NCBI RefSeq assembly: GCF_019308285.1
Contig: NZ_WWEM01000028.1
Location: 1-58,295 of the forward strand
Direction of reading: 5' to 3'
Source: Flavobacterium quisquiliarum
GTDB lineage: Bacteria; Bacteroidota; Bacteroidia; Flavobacteriales; Flavobacteriaceae
Length of the DNA: 58,295 nt
The translations under genes and the position numbers were made by a program. Shown here piece by piece: positions 26,948 through 35,102 of the stretch. Numbering within the stretch: the stretch's first letter is position 1; each line of letters opens with the position of its first letter. The notes below the pieces were generated by a model, which saw only the letters and a program-made list of their open reading frames with translations, was not told the origin of the DNA and did no database searches.

Positions 26948-27394
26948 TTAAATGAAAAAAAGCTTATATTGCTCTAAATGAGCCAGGATCTCTTTTTTAA
27001 TTTCAGCTTTATTGGAATCCTCAAGATTATCGATTTTTAATTTTAACGGAATCAAATAGTTGTGTAACTGATTGTGGGCTTCACCTTTCATTGTACATTT
27101 TTTAAAAATCATGGCAAACTCAGATTTCAGTTTCTCTTTCAAAATCAATGCGCTTTCTTCTTCGCCTGATTCCAGAATTATTTTTTGTAAAGTAGTAATC
27201 CCTTCAGTAGTTTCTGGGTTGGCTTCCCATAATTGTCCTTTGTTCAGGCTCACTTCCGCGGCTGTTTCGGTATTTTTTTCCGAAACTGAATTTATTTCAT
27301 TTGCTTCTTTAGATGTTTGATCTTCTTTGTTTTTTTGGCATGATCCGATAAATACAATGGCCAATAAAAATAATATTAGTTTTATTTTTTTCAT
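26948..27394 (-). CDS. lipoprotein, 148 aa
   Basis: ATG 27394 gives a clean lipoprotein signal MKKIKLILFLLAIVFIGSC with Cys19; a start seven codons earlier would overlap the hemerythrin gene and spoil it. The mature part is polar, then two long amphipathic helices (TTLQKIILESGEEESALILK and EIKKEILAHLEQYKLFF) with KCTMKGEAHNQLHNYL containing Cys, Met and His. The second half resembles small periplasmic helical proteins of unknown role. Same operon as the hemerythrin. Confidence 0.65.
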   Translation of the reverse strand: MKKIKLILFLLAIVFIGSCQKNKEDQTSKEANEINSVSEKNTETAAEVSLNKGQLWEANPETTEGITTLQKIILESGEEESALILKEKLKSEFAMIFKKCTMKGEAHNQLHNYLIPLKLKIDNLEDSNKAEIKKEILAHLEQYKLFFI

Positions 27395-27405
27395 TTTGTT
27401 AAATT

Positions 27406-27870
27406 TTAGCTCCAAAAATCAGCATCTTCATTTTCTATAAAAGCTTCCTTTGAATGTATTTCTTCTATTTTTTTTAATTGTTCCTCTGTGGCTGCTTTTT
27501 GAATTTCAGCAAATAAAACACGCTCTTCAAAGCGGATATGAGAGTCTAACTCTTTTTCGATTCTTTTTAAATTTATTTCCAGATCCGAAGTACTTTCGAA
27601 TAATTCGTTTAACGTTCTGTGTTCTTTCAAAGCCTGCTCAATGAGCGCGTTATCTGCTTCTAAGATCGTGAAAACGTATTTTTCCTCCAGCTCAAAATGC
27701 GTCTTTAAATAAATTTCATAAAACCAATCGACGTATTTTTTGATGCGCTGCAGGTCAATATTTTTCGCCATTCCAGTTTTAATTTTCCAGCAAAGCAGCA
27801 GACCATGATGGTGGTCGTGGCTTAAAGGTCTTAATTCCGGAGCTCTTTTGATGGGAGTAGTTGATTTCAT
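27406..27870 (-). CDS. hemerythrin HHE domain protein
   Basis: 154 aa. Diiron-binding pattern visible: LSHDHHHGLLLCWK, ETHFELEEKY (read as KTHFELEEKYVF), EHRTLNELF and DSHIRFEERVLF, the H-HxxxE-HxxxE spacing of HHE proteins. Such proteins bind O2 or NO or take part in Fe-S repair. First gene of a minus-strand cluster running to the Rrf2 regulator and nadA. Upstream spacer (27871-28048) shows no FNR-type core. Confidence 0.88.
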   Translation of the reverse strand: MKSTTPIKRAPELRPLSHDHHHGLLLCWKIKTGMAKNIDLQRIKKYVDWFYEIYLKTHFELEEKYVFTILEADNALIEQALKEHRTLNELFESTSDLEINLKRIEKELDSHIRFEERVLFAEIQKAATEEQLKKIEEIHSKEAFIENEDADFWS

Positions 27871-28048
27871 TTGATTAAAATTGATTGATTGATTAAAAAA
27901 ACATTTAAAAATATTCGATTAAGTAACCAACATAGTATAATGTCGTGTTTTTAAATTAAACGAAAATACACAACAGGTTGATTTAAAAAGTGTTATTTGT
28001 AATATTACTTCTTTTGACTTTACGACTTTTAAACTTTCGACTTACTTA

Positions 28049-28738
28049 CTATCCTCTAAAATGAATTTTAATTTTCTCTGTACCAATATTTTGGTTTTCC
28101 AATTCTTTAAAAGAATGCCCCAGTTTTTCTATTGTTGAGGATCCATTAATAAAATGCTGAATGTAATAATTTCCTGAATATCCCAAATTTTCCAGAAAAA
28201 ACACCATTTCCTGAATATCTCTTTTGTTTAATAAATCAGAGTGCACTGTTGTACGAACTTCAAAAGGTACTGTATGATGAAGCAATAAAAGTAATGATTT
28301 TGCAAAGGGAATGAAAAGTTTTGATTGGGTTATCTTTGCAAATTTCGCAGGCATTGCTTTAAAATCAAGTGCTACATAATTAATGAGTTCTTTTTGAATC
28401 AGTTCTTCCAATATGTCCGGTTGTGAGCCATTGGTGTCAATTTTGATCAAAAAACCCATTTTTTTGACTTCTTTAATAAACGAAACAGCCTTTTTATGTA
28501 ACAGACATTCGCCTCCGCTAAAAACTACGGCGTCCAATAGATTAACCCTGCTTTTGAGGAATTGAAGTGCTTTATCAAAAGTAATACGTCCTTTTCCGTA
28601 TACAATTTCTGGATTATAGCAATACAAACACCGCATATTACAGCCTGCAAACCAAAAAATGCAAGCTGATTGGTGCGGATAATCTAATAAAGTAAACGGT
28701 GTAATACTGTAAATAGGGGCACTAACATTTTGCTTCAT
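28049..28738 (-). CDS. nrdG: anaerobic ribonucleotide reductase activating enzyme
   Basis: 229 aa from ATG 28738 (a GTG at 28765 would add nine residues and enlarge the overlap with the preceding gene). Radical SAM motif CNMRCLYC in FWFAGCNMRCLYCYNPE, then VFSGGECLLH and IKIDTNGSQPDIL, as in NrdG/PflA activases. It makes the glycyl radical on class III reductase. The start overlaps the 54-aa glycyl-radical ORF by 17 bp, so the two are coupled. Confidence 0.92.
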   Translation of the reverse strand: MKQNVSAPIYSITPFTLLDYPHQSACIFWFAGCNMRCLYCYNPEIVYGKGRITFDKALQFLKSRVNLLDAVVFSGGECLLHKKAVSFIKEVKKMGFLIKIDTNGSQPDILEELIQKELINYVALDFKAMPAKFAKITQSKLFIPFAKSLLLLLHHTVPFEVRTTVHSDLLNKRDIQEMVFFLENLGYSGNYYIQHFINGSSTIEKLGHSFKELENQNIGTEKIKIHFRG

Positions 28739-28886
28739 TGAAATGGGTTCGCTGTTTGTGTTCACCTTTTTTTCCGATATTAAAACTTTCTACGGGTCTG
28801 TGGTAGCCCATTACTCTTGTGTACACCAGGCATTTGGTGCGAACTTCTTGATTTTGTTCTAAAATCGCGTTGGTTGTTAGTTTCAT
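28722..28886 (-). CDS. separate glycyl-radical C-terminal piece of NrdD, 54 aa
   Basis: Frame from ATG 28886 to TAG at 28722-28724. It contains VYTRVMGYHRPVESFN followed by GKKGEHKQRTHF. This is the C-terminal glycyl-radical segment of class III reductases (R-V-x-G-Y ... FN-x-GK-x-E-x-x-R), with Gly27 as the radical site. The large NrdD lacks this segment. It is in the same frame as nrdD: one TGA (28938-28940) and 17 sense codons lie between. Either NrdD is naturally split into two polypeptides or a TGA separates an originally single gene. Overlaps nrdG. Confidence 0.82.
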   Translation of the reverse strand: MKLTTNAILEQNQEVRTKCLVYTRVMGYHRPVESFNIGKKGEHKQRTHFNEAKC

Positions 28887-28937
28887 ATTTGCTGTTTTTT
28901 TAGTTATGAATTGTGTAAAATTTGCGGTGTGGTTTTT

Positions 28938-31043
28938 TCAAATCTCTATAAGCTTTGTTTTTTCTTCAATGATAATTTCATCGCATTTTGGGCAATATTC
29001 ATGCTCTCCGTTTAGATAGCCATGAACAGGGCAAACACTAAATACAGGTGTTACTGTGATGTAAGGCAATTTAAAATTAGTAATCACTTTTTTTACAAAA
29101 TTTTTGCAAGCTTCAGGTGAGCTTATTCTTTCGCTCATATACAAATGCAAGACGGTTCCTCCTGTGTATTTGCATTGCAATTGGTCCTGAAGCATCAAAG
29201 CTTCAAATGGATCCTGGGTAAAATCGACAGGGATTTGGGAACTATTTGTGTAGTAAATATTTTTTTCTGCTCCCGCCTGAATAATATCATCAAAACGTTT
29301 TTTATCCTCTTTGGCAAATCGGTATGTGGTTCCTTCTGCCGGAGTGGCTTCTAAATTATAAAGATTTCCAGTTTCTTCCTGATATTGCTTCATTCTGTCC
29401 CGGATGTGTTCCAGAATTTCAGAAGCGAGTTCAATACCAGTTTCAGATGTTATGTCGTCTTCATTATGGGTAAAATTCTGAATCATTTCGTTCATTCCGT
29501 TTACACCAATAGTTGAAAAGTGATTTCTGAAATGTTGTAAATACCGTTTGGTGTAGGGATACAATCCACGATCGTACATTCCCTGAATAAAAGTTCTTTT
29601 TTTCTCTAAAGTTGATTTGGAAATCAATAAAAGCTTGTCCAATTGTTGAAATAAAGCTGCTTTGTTTCCTTTGAATAAATAACCTAAGCGAGCCATATTA
29701 ATAGTTACCACGCCAATACTTCCTGTCATTTCAGCGCTTCCAAAAAGTCCGTTTCCACGTTTTAATAGTTCTCGCAAATCGAGTTGTAAACGGCAGCACA
29801 TACTGCGAACGGCATTGGGCTTGTAGGCATTTTCATTTTCTATTTGATTGCCATTTTCGTCCAAAACATATTGGCTTCCAATGAAATTTTGAAAATAAGA
29901 AGAACCAATTTTCGCTGTGTTTTCAAAAAGCAGGTTTGTGTTCTCTCCATCCCATTCAAATTCCTCGGTAATATTAACCGTTGGAATAGGGAAGGTAAAG
30001 GGCTGCCCATTGGCATCACCTTCTGTCATTACGGTATAATACGCTTTATTGATTAGATTCATTTCTTTTTGAAAATGCTCGTATCGTAAATTAGTAACTT
30101 CAGAAACTCCTCTGCTTTTAGCCCTTGTCAATAGGTCTGTACTATTGTTCTTTTCAAAAATATGACAATCATTTTTAGTCGGAATTTGTGCTTTTAAATC
30201 CTCAGGAACAACCCAGTCTAAAGTGATATTGGTAAACGGAGATTGTCCCCAGCGTGCGGGAACATTCAGGTTGTATACAAAACTTCGTACCGCTTTTAAA
30301 ACGTCATCATAAAGGAGATCGTCTTTGAATACATAAGGAGCCAAATAGGTGTCAAAAGAACTAAAGGCTTGTGCACCCGCCCATTCGCTTTGCAAAATAC
30401 CCAGAAAATTGGCCATTTGTCCCAAAGCTTCCCTAAAATGAGAAGGTGGTTTGCTTTCCACCCGGCCTCTTACTCCATTGAAACCTTCATTGAGCAACAC
30501 ACGTAAACTCCAACCCGCACAATAGCCCGTTAGGCAATCCAAATCGTGAATGTGAATATCACCATTGCGGTGTGCATAGCCTTCTTCTTTAGAGTACACT
30601 TTATCCAGCCAATAATTAGCGATAACTTTTCCTGCTACGTTGCTAACCAATCCTGCGTTCGAATAAGAGGTGTTTGCGTTGGCGTTGATTCGCCAATCTG
30701 TTTGTTGAATGTATTCTTCAATCGTTTGGGTGCTGTCAACATACGTTGTATCATCATTCAATCCTTCAAGATGTTCACGTTGCAGCTTTCTGGTGTGTCT
30801 GTATAGCATAAAGGAGCGCATGGCATCAAAATGTTTTTTTTCGAATAATTTTTTTTCGATTACATCCTGAATTTCTTCAACGAACCATACTTCTTTGTTT
30901 TCGAGTTGTATAGCCACACTTTCAAAAACACTTTCGTCAACAACTATAGAGACGCTCTGAAAAGTTTTTTCAATTGCATCTTTGATCTTATAGCTTTCGA
31001 ATGGCTGATAATTTCCACTTCTTTTGATGACATAATTTTCCAT
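28938..31043 (-). CDS. nrdD: anaerobic ribonucleoside-triphosphate reductase, catalytic part without glycyl motif
   Basis: 701 aa. N-terminal ATP cone (YVIKRSGNYQPFESYKIKDA), then the ten-stranded barrel with HIHDLDCLTGYCAGWSL holding the active-site Cys, and VNITEEFEWDG, GSIGVVTINMARLGY. The C-terminus has a zinc ribbon (CPVHGYL ... CPKC) and stops with KTKLIEI, where the usual enzyme continues into the RVxGY glycyl loop. It reduces ribonucleoside triphosphates without O2. Operon: ric, nrdD, the small piece, nrdG; 33 bp after ric. Confidence 0.93.
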   Translation of the reverse strand: MENYVIKRSGNYQPFESYKIKDAIEKTFQSVSIVVDESVFESVAIQLENKEVWFVEEIQDVIEKKLFEKKHFDAMRSFMLYRHTRKLQREHLEGLNDDTTYVDSTQTIEEYIQQTDWRINANANTSYSNAGLVSNVAGKVIANYWLDKVYSKEEGYAHRNGDIHIHDLDCLTGYCAGWSLRVLLNEGFNGVRGRVESKPPSHFREALGQMANFLGILQSEWAGAQAFSSFDTYLAPYVFKDDLLYDDVLKAVRSFVYNLNVPARWGQSPFTNITLDWVVPEDLKAQIPTKNDCHIFEKNNSTDLLTRAKSRGVSEVTNLRYEHFQKEMNLINKAYYTVMTEGDANGQPFTFPIPTVNITEEFEWDGENTNLLFENTAKIGSSYFQNFIGSQYVLDENGNQIENENAYKPNAVRSMCCRLQLDLRELLKRGNGLFGSAEMTGSIGVVTINMARLGYLFKGNKAALFQQLDKLLLISKSTLEKKRTFIQGMYDRGLYPYTKRYLQHFRNHFSTIGVNGMNEMIQNFTHNEDDITSETGIELASEILEHIRDRMKQYQEETGNLYNLEATPAEGTTYRFAKEDKKRFDDIIQAGAEKNIYYTNSSQIPVDFTQDPFEALMLQDQLQCKYTGGTVLHLYMSERISSPEACKNFVKKVITNFKLPYITVTPVFSVCPVHGYLNGEHEYCPKCDEIIIEEKTKLIEI

Positions 31044-31076
31044 AGTTGTTGGTTCTTAGTGATTGAAAGGTACTTA

Positions 31077-31805
31077 TTATTGAGCTGTAAAGTCTTTTTC
31101 AAGTTTGGCAGCTTTTGGAAATAAAATATTATTCTCCAAATGAATGTGTTTATGCAAATCCTGCTCAAATTCTTCTAGCATTGCAAACGTAACTTTATAC
31201 GTATTACAGCCATCGGCTGGCGGCGTATAATTGTTACTTAGTTCTGCTATTTTTCTAAAACGGACACCTTCGGCATCGTGCTCGTGCATCATCATAGCAA
31301 TTGGATTTTGAATGGTTTCAAAATGAGGCAGCTCAATTAATTCATCAGATAAGGTAGCATGAACCAATTTTTTTATAAATGGGAACAAAATCAGCTCTTC
31401 TTTTTTCATATGTTGTGCTAATTCTCCTGCACAGCCTTTAAAAAGCTCATTTATTAATAATAGTTCAGGATGTTTTGCACCATGCACTCTGCTGAGCTTA
31501 TCTAAAAACTGCAGTAGTACTGGTGTTTTTTCTGATACATATCTGTGATGCGTTTTTTCAATATAATCAGCCAATAAATCAATCGGCCAGGCATTGTAAT
31601 CAATTCCTGAATCGCTTTTTGATGATAGAACTGTTTCAATTTCCTGCAATAAAATATCTGCAGTCACTGCTTTTTTCTGGCAGGCTTCTTCAATGCTTCT
31701 GTTTCCGTTACAGCAAAAATCTATTCCGTATTTTGAGAATAAGGCTGCTGTTCTAAAATCTTTTGCCACGTATTCTCCGATTGTAATTTGTTCTAAAGTT
31801 TCCAT
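31077..31805 (-). CDS. ric: iron-sulfur cluster repair di-iron protein
   Basis: 242 aa, RIC/ScdA/YtfE family. N-terminal DUF542 part ITIGEYVAKDFRTAALFSKYGIDFCCNGN, then the hemerythrin-like di-iron domain with HHRYVSE, HGAKHPE, AQHMKKEE, HEHDAEG and HIHLENNILFP. Repairs Fe-S clusters hurt by NO and oxidative stress, and can handle NO. First gene of the ric-nrdD-nrdG operon behind its own FNR-type promoter, so repair and anaerobic DNA precursor supply are made together. Confidence 0.93.
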   Translation of the reverse strand: METLEQITIGEYVAKDFRTAALFSKYGIDFCCNGNRSIEEACQKKAVTADILLQEIETVLSSKSDSGIDYNAWPIDLLADYIEKTHHRYVSEKTPVLLQFLDKLSRVHGAKHPELLLINELFKGCAGELAQHMKKEELILFPFIKKLVHATLSDELIELPHFETIQNPIAMMMHEHDAEGVRFRKIAELSNNYTPPADGCNTYKVTFAMLEEFEQDLHKHIHLENNILFPKAAKLEKDFTAQ

Positions 31806-31947
31806 AATTTTTATTTAAATTAAAATTTGTAATGATTAAACGATGATGATTTTAATAAAAGAGTATTTTGTCTTTTAATTAAACACACTTCATCATTTTT
31901 TTGTTATCCAATTCTCTTATTATTATTTAGTGTATTATTTGATATTG

Positions 31948-31992
31948 TAAAATTCGTATAATTATAAAATGCAGTATATGATTTAAATCATA
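31948..31992 (-). promoter_or_regulatory. FNR/DNR-type promoter of ric-nrdDG
   Basis: Operator TATGATTTAAATCATA (31977-31992, centre 31984.5). GAATTTTA on the minus strand (31955 to 31948) ends 36.5 bp from the centre, a weaker -7 match. The plus-strand equivalent has no -7 element, so this site points at ric rather than nirK. Confidence 0.68.
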
Positions 31993-32109
31993 AGACTGCA
32001 TTTTTTAATTTTTTTTTTAAAAGTATTTTAATCGCTTTTGTTTTTTAAGGACAAGTATCCAGTTTTAAATTCACCTTCTTTTGAAGATTTATGAAAGAAA
32101 GCAGTGAAT

Positions 32110-32153
32110 ATGACAAATATCATAATAAAGGATGTTTTTATCTTTTATTTTTA
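32110..32153 (+). promoter_or_regulatory. FNR/DNR-type promoter of nirK
   Basis: ATGACAAATATCAT (32110-32123, one mismatch from the palindrome, centre 32116.5) and TATTTTTA (32146-32153), again with 36.5 bp. A transcript start near 32159 would leave a leader of about 30 nt before the ATG at 32190, and excludes the upstream ATG at 32091. Confidence 0.68.
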
Positions 32154-32189
32154 CATCATAAATTTAAACAATTTCAAAACCAAGATAAT

Positions 32190-33674
32190 ATGGAAACCAA
32201 AGCTAAATTAAACACACAAATAAGGGAGTTTTTTATAATCTTAGTTGTTTTAATCGGACTTTTTTCTTGCAAAAGAGGAAGCGACGAAGCAAAAAACTAT
32301 GAAAATATTGAGGTCAAAGGGCAGCAAACAGCCGAACTCACGGCACCTCCGTTTGTTCCGAAAGCAGTAGGAGACCGCGAAGCTACAAAATTGGTGGTCA
32401 ACATGGAAATCAAAGAAATTGAAGGAGAAATGGTAGATGGGGTAAAATATATCTATTGGACTTTTGGCGGCTCTGTTCCCGGAAGTTTTATCAGAACAAG
32501 AGTGGGTGATGAAGTAGAATTTCACCTAAAAAACCATCCGGATAACAAAATGCCTCATAATATTGATTTACATGCTGTTACCGGACCCGGCGGAGGAGCT
32601 ACTTCATCGTTGGTTGCGCCAGGTCACGAAAAAGTGTTTAGTTTCAAAACCTTAAATCCCGGTTTATACGTGTATCATTGTGCTACAGCACCAGTTGGAA
32701 TGCATATTGCTAACGGAATGTATGGGTTGATTTTGGTTGAACCAGAAGGAGGCTTGCCACCAGTAGATAAAGAATATTACATCATGCAAGGTGATTTTTA
32801 CACCAAGGGCAGTTATGGGGAACAAGGTTCTCAACCTTTTGATATGGATAAAGCCATTAAGGAACAAGCTGATTATGTGGTCTTCAATGGGAAAGTTGGA
32901 GCTCTCGCCGGAGATAAGTCTTTAACGGCCAAAGTTGGTGAAACTGTCCGTATTTATATGGGAAATGGAGGTCCTAATTTGGTCTCATCTTTCCATGTTA
33001 TTGGAGAAATTTTCGACAAAGTGCATATTGAAGGAGGGGATATGATCAACGAAAACGTACAAACTACCTTAATACCTGCAGGTGGTTCGGCCATTGTGGA
33101 GTTTAAAGTAGATGTTCCGGGAACTTTTATACTGGTAGACCACTCGATTTTTAGGGCCTTTAATAAAGGAGCACTTGGAATGCTGAAAGTTGAAGGCGAG
33201 GAAAATAAAAAATTGTATTCTGGAACCATACAAGATGGAATTTATTTACCAGAAGGTGGGACAATTCAAGGTATGCCAAAAGGCAAAGCAGTTCCTAAAA
33301 CTACTGTTGCAAAAACTGTTCCTGAACAAATTAAAGCCGGTAAAGATTTATTTGACCGTACCTGTTATGCCTGTCACCAATCTGAAGGACAAGGTATTCC
33401 GAATGCTTTTCCTCCATTGGCAAAATCAGATTACCTGAATGCGAATCCAGATAGAGCTATTGGCGCGGTATTGCACGGATTAAGTGGAGAGATCACCGTT
33501 AATGGCAAGAAATTCAATAACGTGATGACCAGTCAGAACCTAACTGACGAGCAAGCTGCTGATGTTCTGACATACATATACAACAGTTGGGGCAATAATA
33601 AAACAGTAATAACTCCGGCAAAAGTAAAAGCTGTTAGAGCCAAACCTGCTCCAAAAGTAGCCCAGGAACATTAG
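32190..33674 (+). CDS. nirK: copper nitrite reductase with C-terminal cytochrome c domain
   Basis: 494 aa from ATG 32190 (the ORF opens at 32091, but the promoter lies in between and a lipoprotein signal starts here). Lipobox [10 protein letters not shown] gives Cys27. Two cupredoxin domains: type 1 copper ligands in [19 protein letters not shown] and NGMYG; type 2 histidines in DLHAV, YHC and DHSIFRAF. Residues about 385-494 are a cytochrome c with heme motif CYACH and a candidate Met in NNVMTSQ. It reduces nitrite to NO; the fused heme domain takes electrons from the quinol/cytochrome side. Followed by nirV after 22 bp. Confidence 0.96.
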   Translation: METKAKLNTQIREFFIILVVLIGLFSCKRGSDEAKNYENIEVKGQQTAELTAPPFVPKAVGDREATKLVVNMEIKEIEGEMVDGVKYIYWTFGGSVPGSFIRTRVGDEVEFHLKNHPDNKMPHNIDLHAVTGPGGGATSSLVAPGHEKVFSFKTLNPGLYVYHCATAPVGMHIANGMYGLILVEPEGGLPPVDKEYYIMQGDFYTKGSYGEQGSQPFDMDKAIKEQADYVVFNGKVGALAGDKSLTAKVGETVRIYMGNGGPNLVSSFHVIGEIFDKVHIEGGDMINENVQTTLIPAGGSAIVEFKVDVPGTFILVDHSIFRAFNKGALGMLKVEGEENKKLYSGTIQDGIYLPEGGTIQGMPKGKAVPKTTVAKTVPEQIKAGKDLFDRTCYACHQSEGQGIPNAFPPLAKSDYLNANPDRAIGAVLHGLSGEITVNGKKFNNVMTSQNLTDEQAADVLTYIYNSWGNNKTVITPAKVKAVRAKPAPKVAQEH

Positions 33675-33696
33675 AATAAATCAAAAAAAGTAACAG

Positions 33697-34467
33697 ATGG
33701 CAGTATTTAAAACAATATCAATCCTATTTATATTCTGTGTAAGTTCTCTTTTTGCTCAACAAGAAAAAATGGCATCCATAAAGGGCGGTAGTTTTGTGCC
33801 CCTTTATGGTGCTACTTCTGAAAAACCGGTCAACATACCTTCTTTTACTATTGATGTGTATCCAGTTACCAATATACAATTTCTTGCTTTTATCAAAAAA
33901 TACCCAGAGTATAGTCGTTCTAAAATCAAAGGTATTTTTGCAGATAAAAGTTATCTGGCACAATGGACAAGTGATTTCGATTATGGTTTAAAGAATTTAA
34001 ACAATGTCCCGGTTACCAATGTTTCCTGGTTTGCTGCCAAAAAATATTGCGAATGTCAAGGCAAAAGACTGCCAACAATGGACGAATGGGAATATGTAGC
34101 CATGGCCGATGAAAAACGTATTGATGCACGTTCTAAAAAAGAATTCAATAAATACATTTTGTCGTGGTATGAGAAGCCAAAAACCTATTTAAACCCTGTA
34201 GGTCAAACCTTCAGGAATTACTGGGGCGTTTATGACATGCACGGTTTGGTGTGGGAATGGACAGGCGATTTCAATAGTATCTTTCTTTCTGGCGAGTCCA
34301 GAAAAGATAAAGCTACAGATAAAAATCTTTTTTGCGGCAGCGGATCCGTAAATGCCACCGATTTAATGGATTATGCGGCTTTTATGCGCTATGCTTTCAG
34401 AAGCAGCCTGAAAGCAAATTATACCACCAAAAACTTAGGTTTTCGCTGTGCCAAAGATTTAAAATAG
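33697..34467 (+). CDS. nirV: NirV-like formylglycine-generating-enzyme-fold protein
   Basis: 256 aa. Signal peptide (FCVSSLFAQ), then the FGE-sulfatase/SUMF1 fold: MASIKGGSFVPLYG, FTIDVYPVTNIQFLAFIKKYP, VTNVSWFAAKKYCECQGKRLPTMDEWEYVA, NYWGVYDMHGLVWEWTGDF and GFRCAKDL. The two copper/cysteine residues of true FGE cannot be confirmed by eye. NirV accompanies nirK in many denitrifiers, and its function there is unsettled. Placed between nirK and the SCO chaperone, so maturation of NirK is plausible. Confidence 0.85.
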   Translation: MAVFKTISILFIFCVSSLFAQQEKMASIKGGSFVPLYGATSEKPVNIPSFTIDVYPVTNIQFLAFIKKYPEYSRSKIKGIFADKSYLAQWTSDFDYGLKNLNNVPVTNVSWFAAKKYCECQGKRLPTMDEWEYVAMADEKRIDARSKKEFNKYILSWYEKPKTYLNPVGQTFRNYWGVYDMHGLVWEWTGDFNSIFLSGESRKDKATDKNLFCGSGSVNATDLMDYAAFMRYAFRSSLKANYTTKNLGFRCAKDLK

Positions 34468-34491
34468 GTTCTAAACTATTTATATAAAAAA

Positions 34492-35079
34492 ATGAAAAAA
34501 CTGTTCCTGGGATTAACATTAGTCCTTTTAGTTTTACAGGGATGTAATACTAATAAAAAATCCGAAGATAAACCGATTTCAGATTTATCCATATACAATC
34601 TGCCTTCAAAATGGACCAATCAAAATGGGCAAAATCTTGAAATGAAGGATTTAAAAGGCAAAGTGCTCGTTATGGTAATGATTTATACTTCCTGCAAGGC
34701 AGCTTGTCCCAGAATAGTGGCCGATATGCGAAATATAGAATCTCGTTTGTCTGAGAACATCAAACCCGATGTAAAGTTCCTATTGGTAAGCATAGATCCG
34801 GAAGTTGATACTCCGGCACGATTAAAAGAATTTGCTATTGCTAATAAAATGGATGGGGAACAATGGGAATTTTTGAGATCCACAGAAGAAAATACCCGAG
34901 AGTTTGCAGCGGTTTTGGCAGTCAACTACAAGAAAATTGCTCCTTTAGATTTTTCGCATTCTAACATAATAAGTGTTTTTAATGCCGAAGGGGAATTAAC
35001 ATTTCAGCAAGAAGGTTTGGGTGTAAATTCTGAAGCAACGATTAAAAAAATTACTGAAGAAGCTGAAAAGATAGAGTAA
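34492..35079 (+). CDS. SCO1/SenC copper chaperone, lipoprotein
   Basis: 195 aa. Lipobox LVLQGCNTN (Cys18). Thioredoxin-like fold with the SCO copper motif TSCKAACP (CxxxC) and a distal His in PLDFSHSNI, plus LVSIDPEVDTPARLKEFA. Delivers Cu or reduces cysteines of copper sites in the periplasm; here probably for NirK. 25 bp after nirV; the porin follows after 23 bp. Confidence 0.9.
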   Translation: MKKLFLGLTLVLLVLQGCNTNKKSEDKPISDLSIYNLPSKWTNQNGQNLEMKDLKGKVLVMVMIYTSCKAACPRIVADMRNIESRLSENIKPDVKFLLVSIDPEVDTPARLKEFAIANKMDGEQWEFLRSTEENTREFAAVLAVNYKKIAPLDFSHSNIISVFNAEGELTFQQEGLGVNSEATIKKITEEAEKIE

Positions 35080-35102
35080 ACTTCTTTCTTAAAACTTACA
35101 AA

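Noticed and set aside
32091..32189. Longer nirK start
   Set aside because: The extension ([17 protein letters not shown]) is not protein-like, and the nirK operator and -7 element lie inside it; ATG 32190 gives a clean lipoprotein signal.
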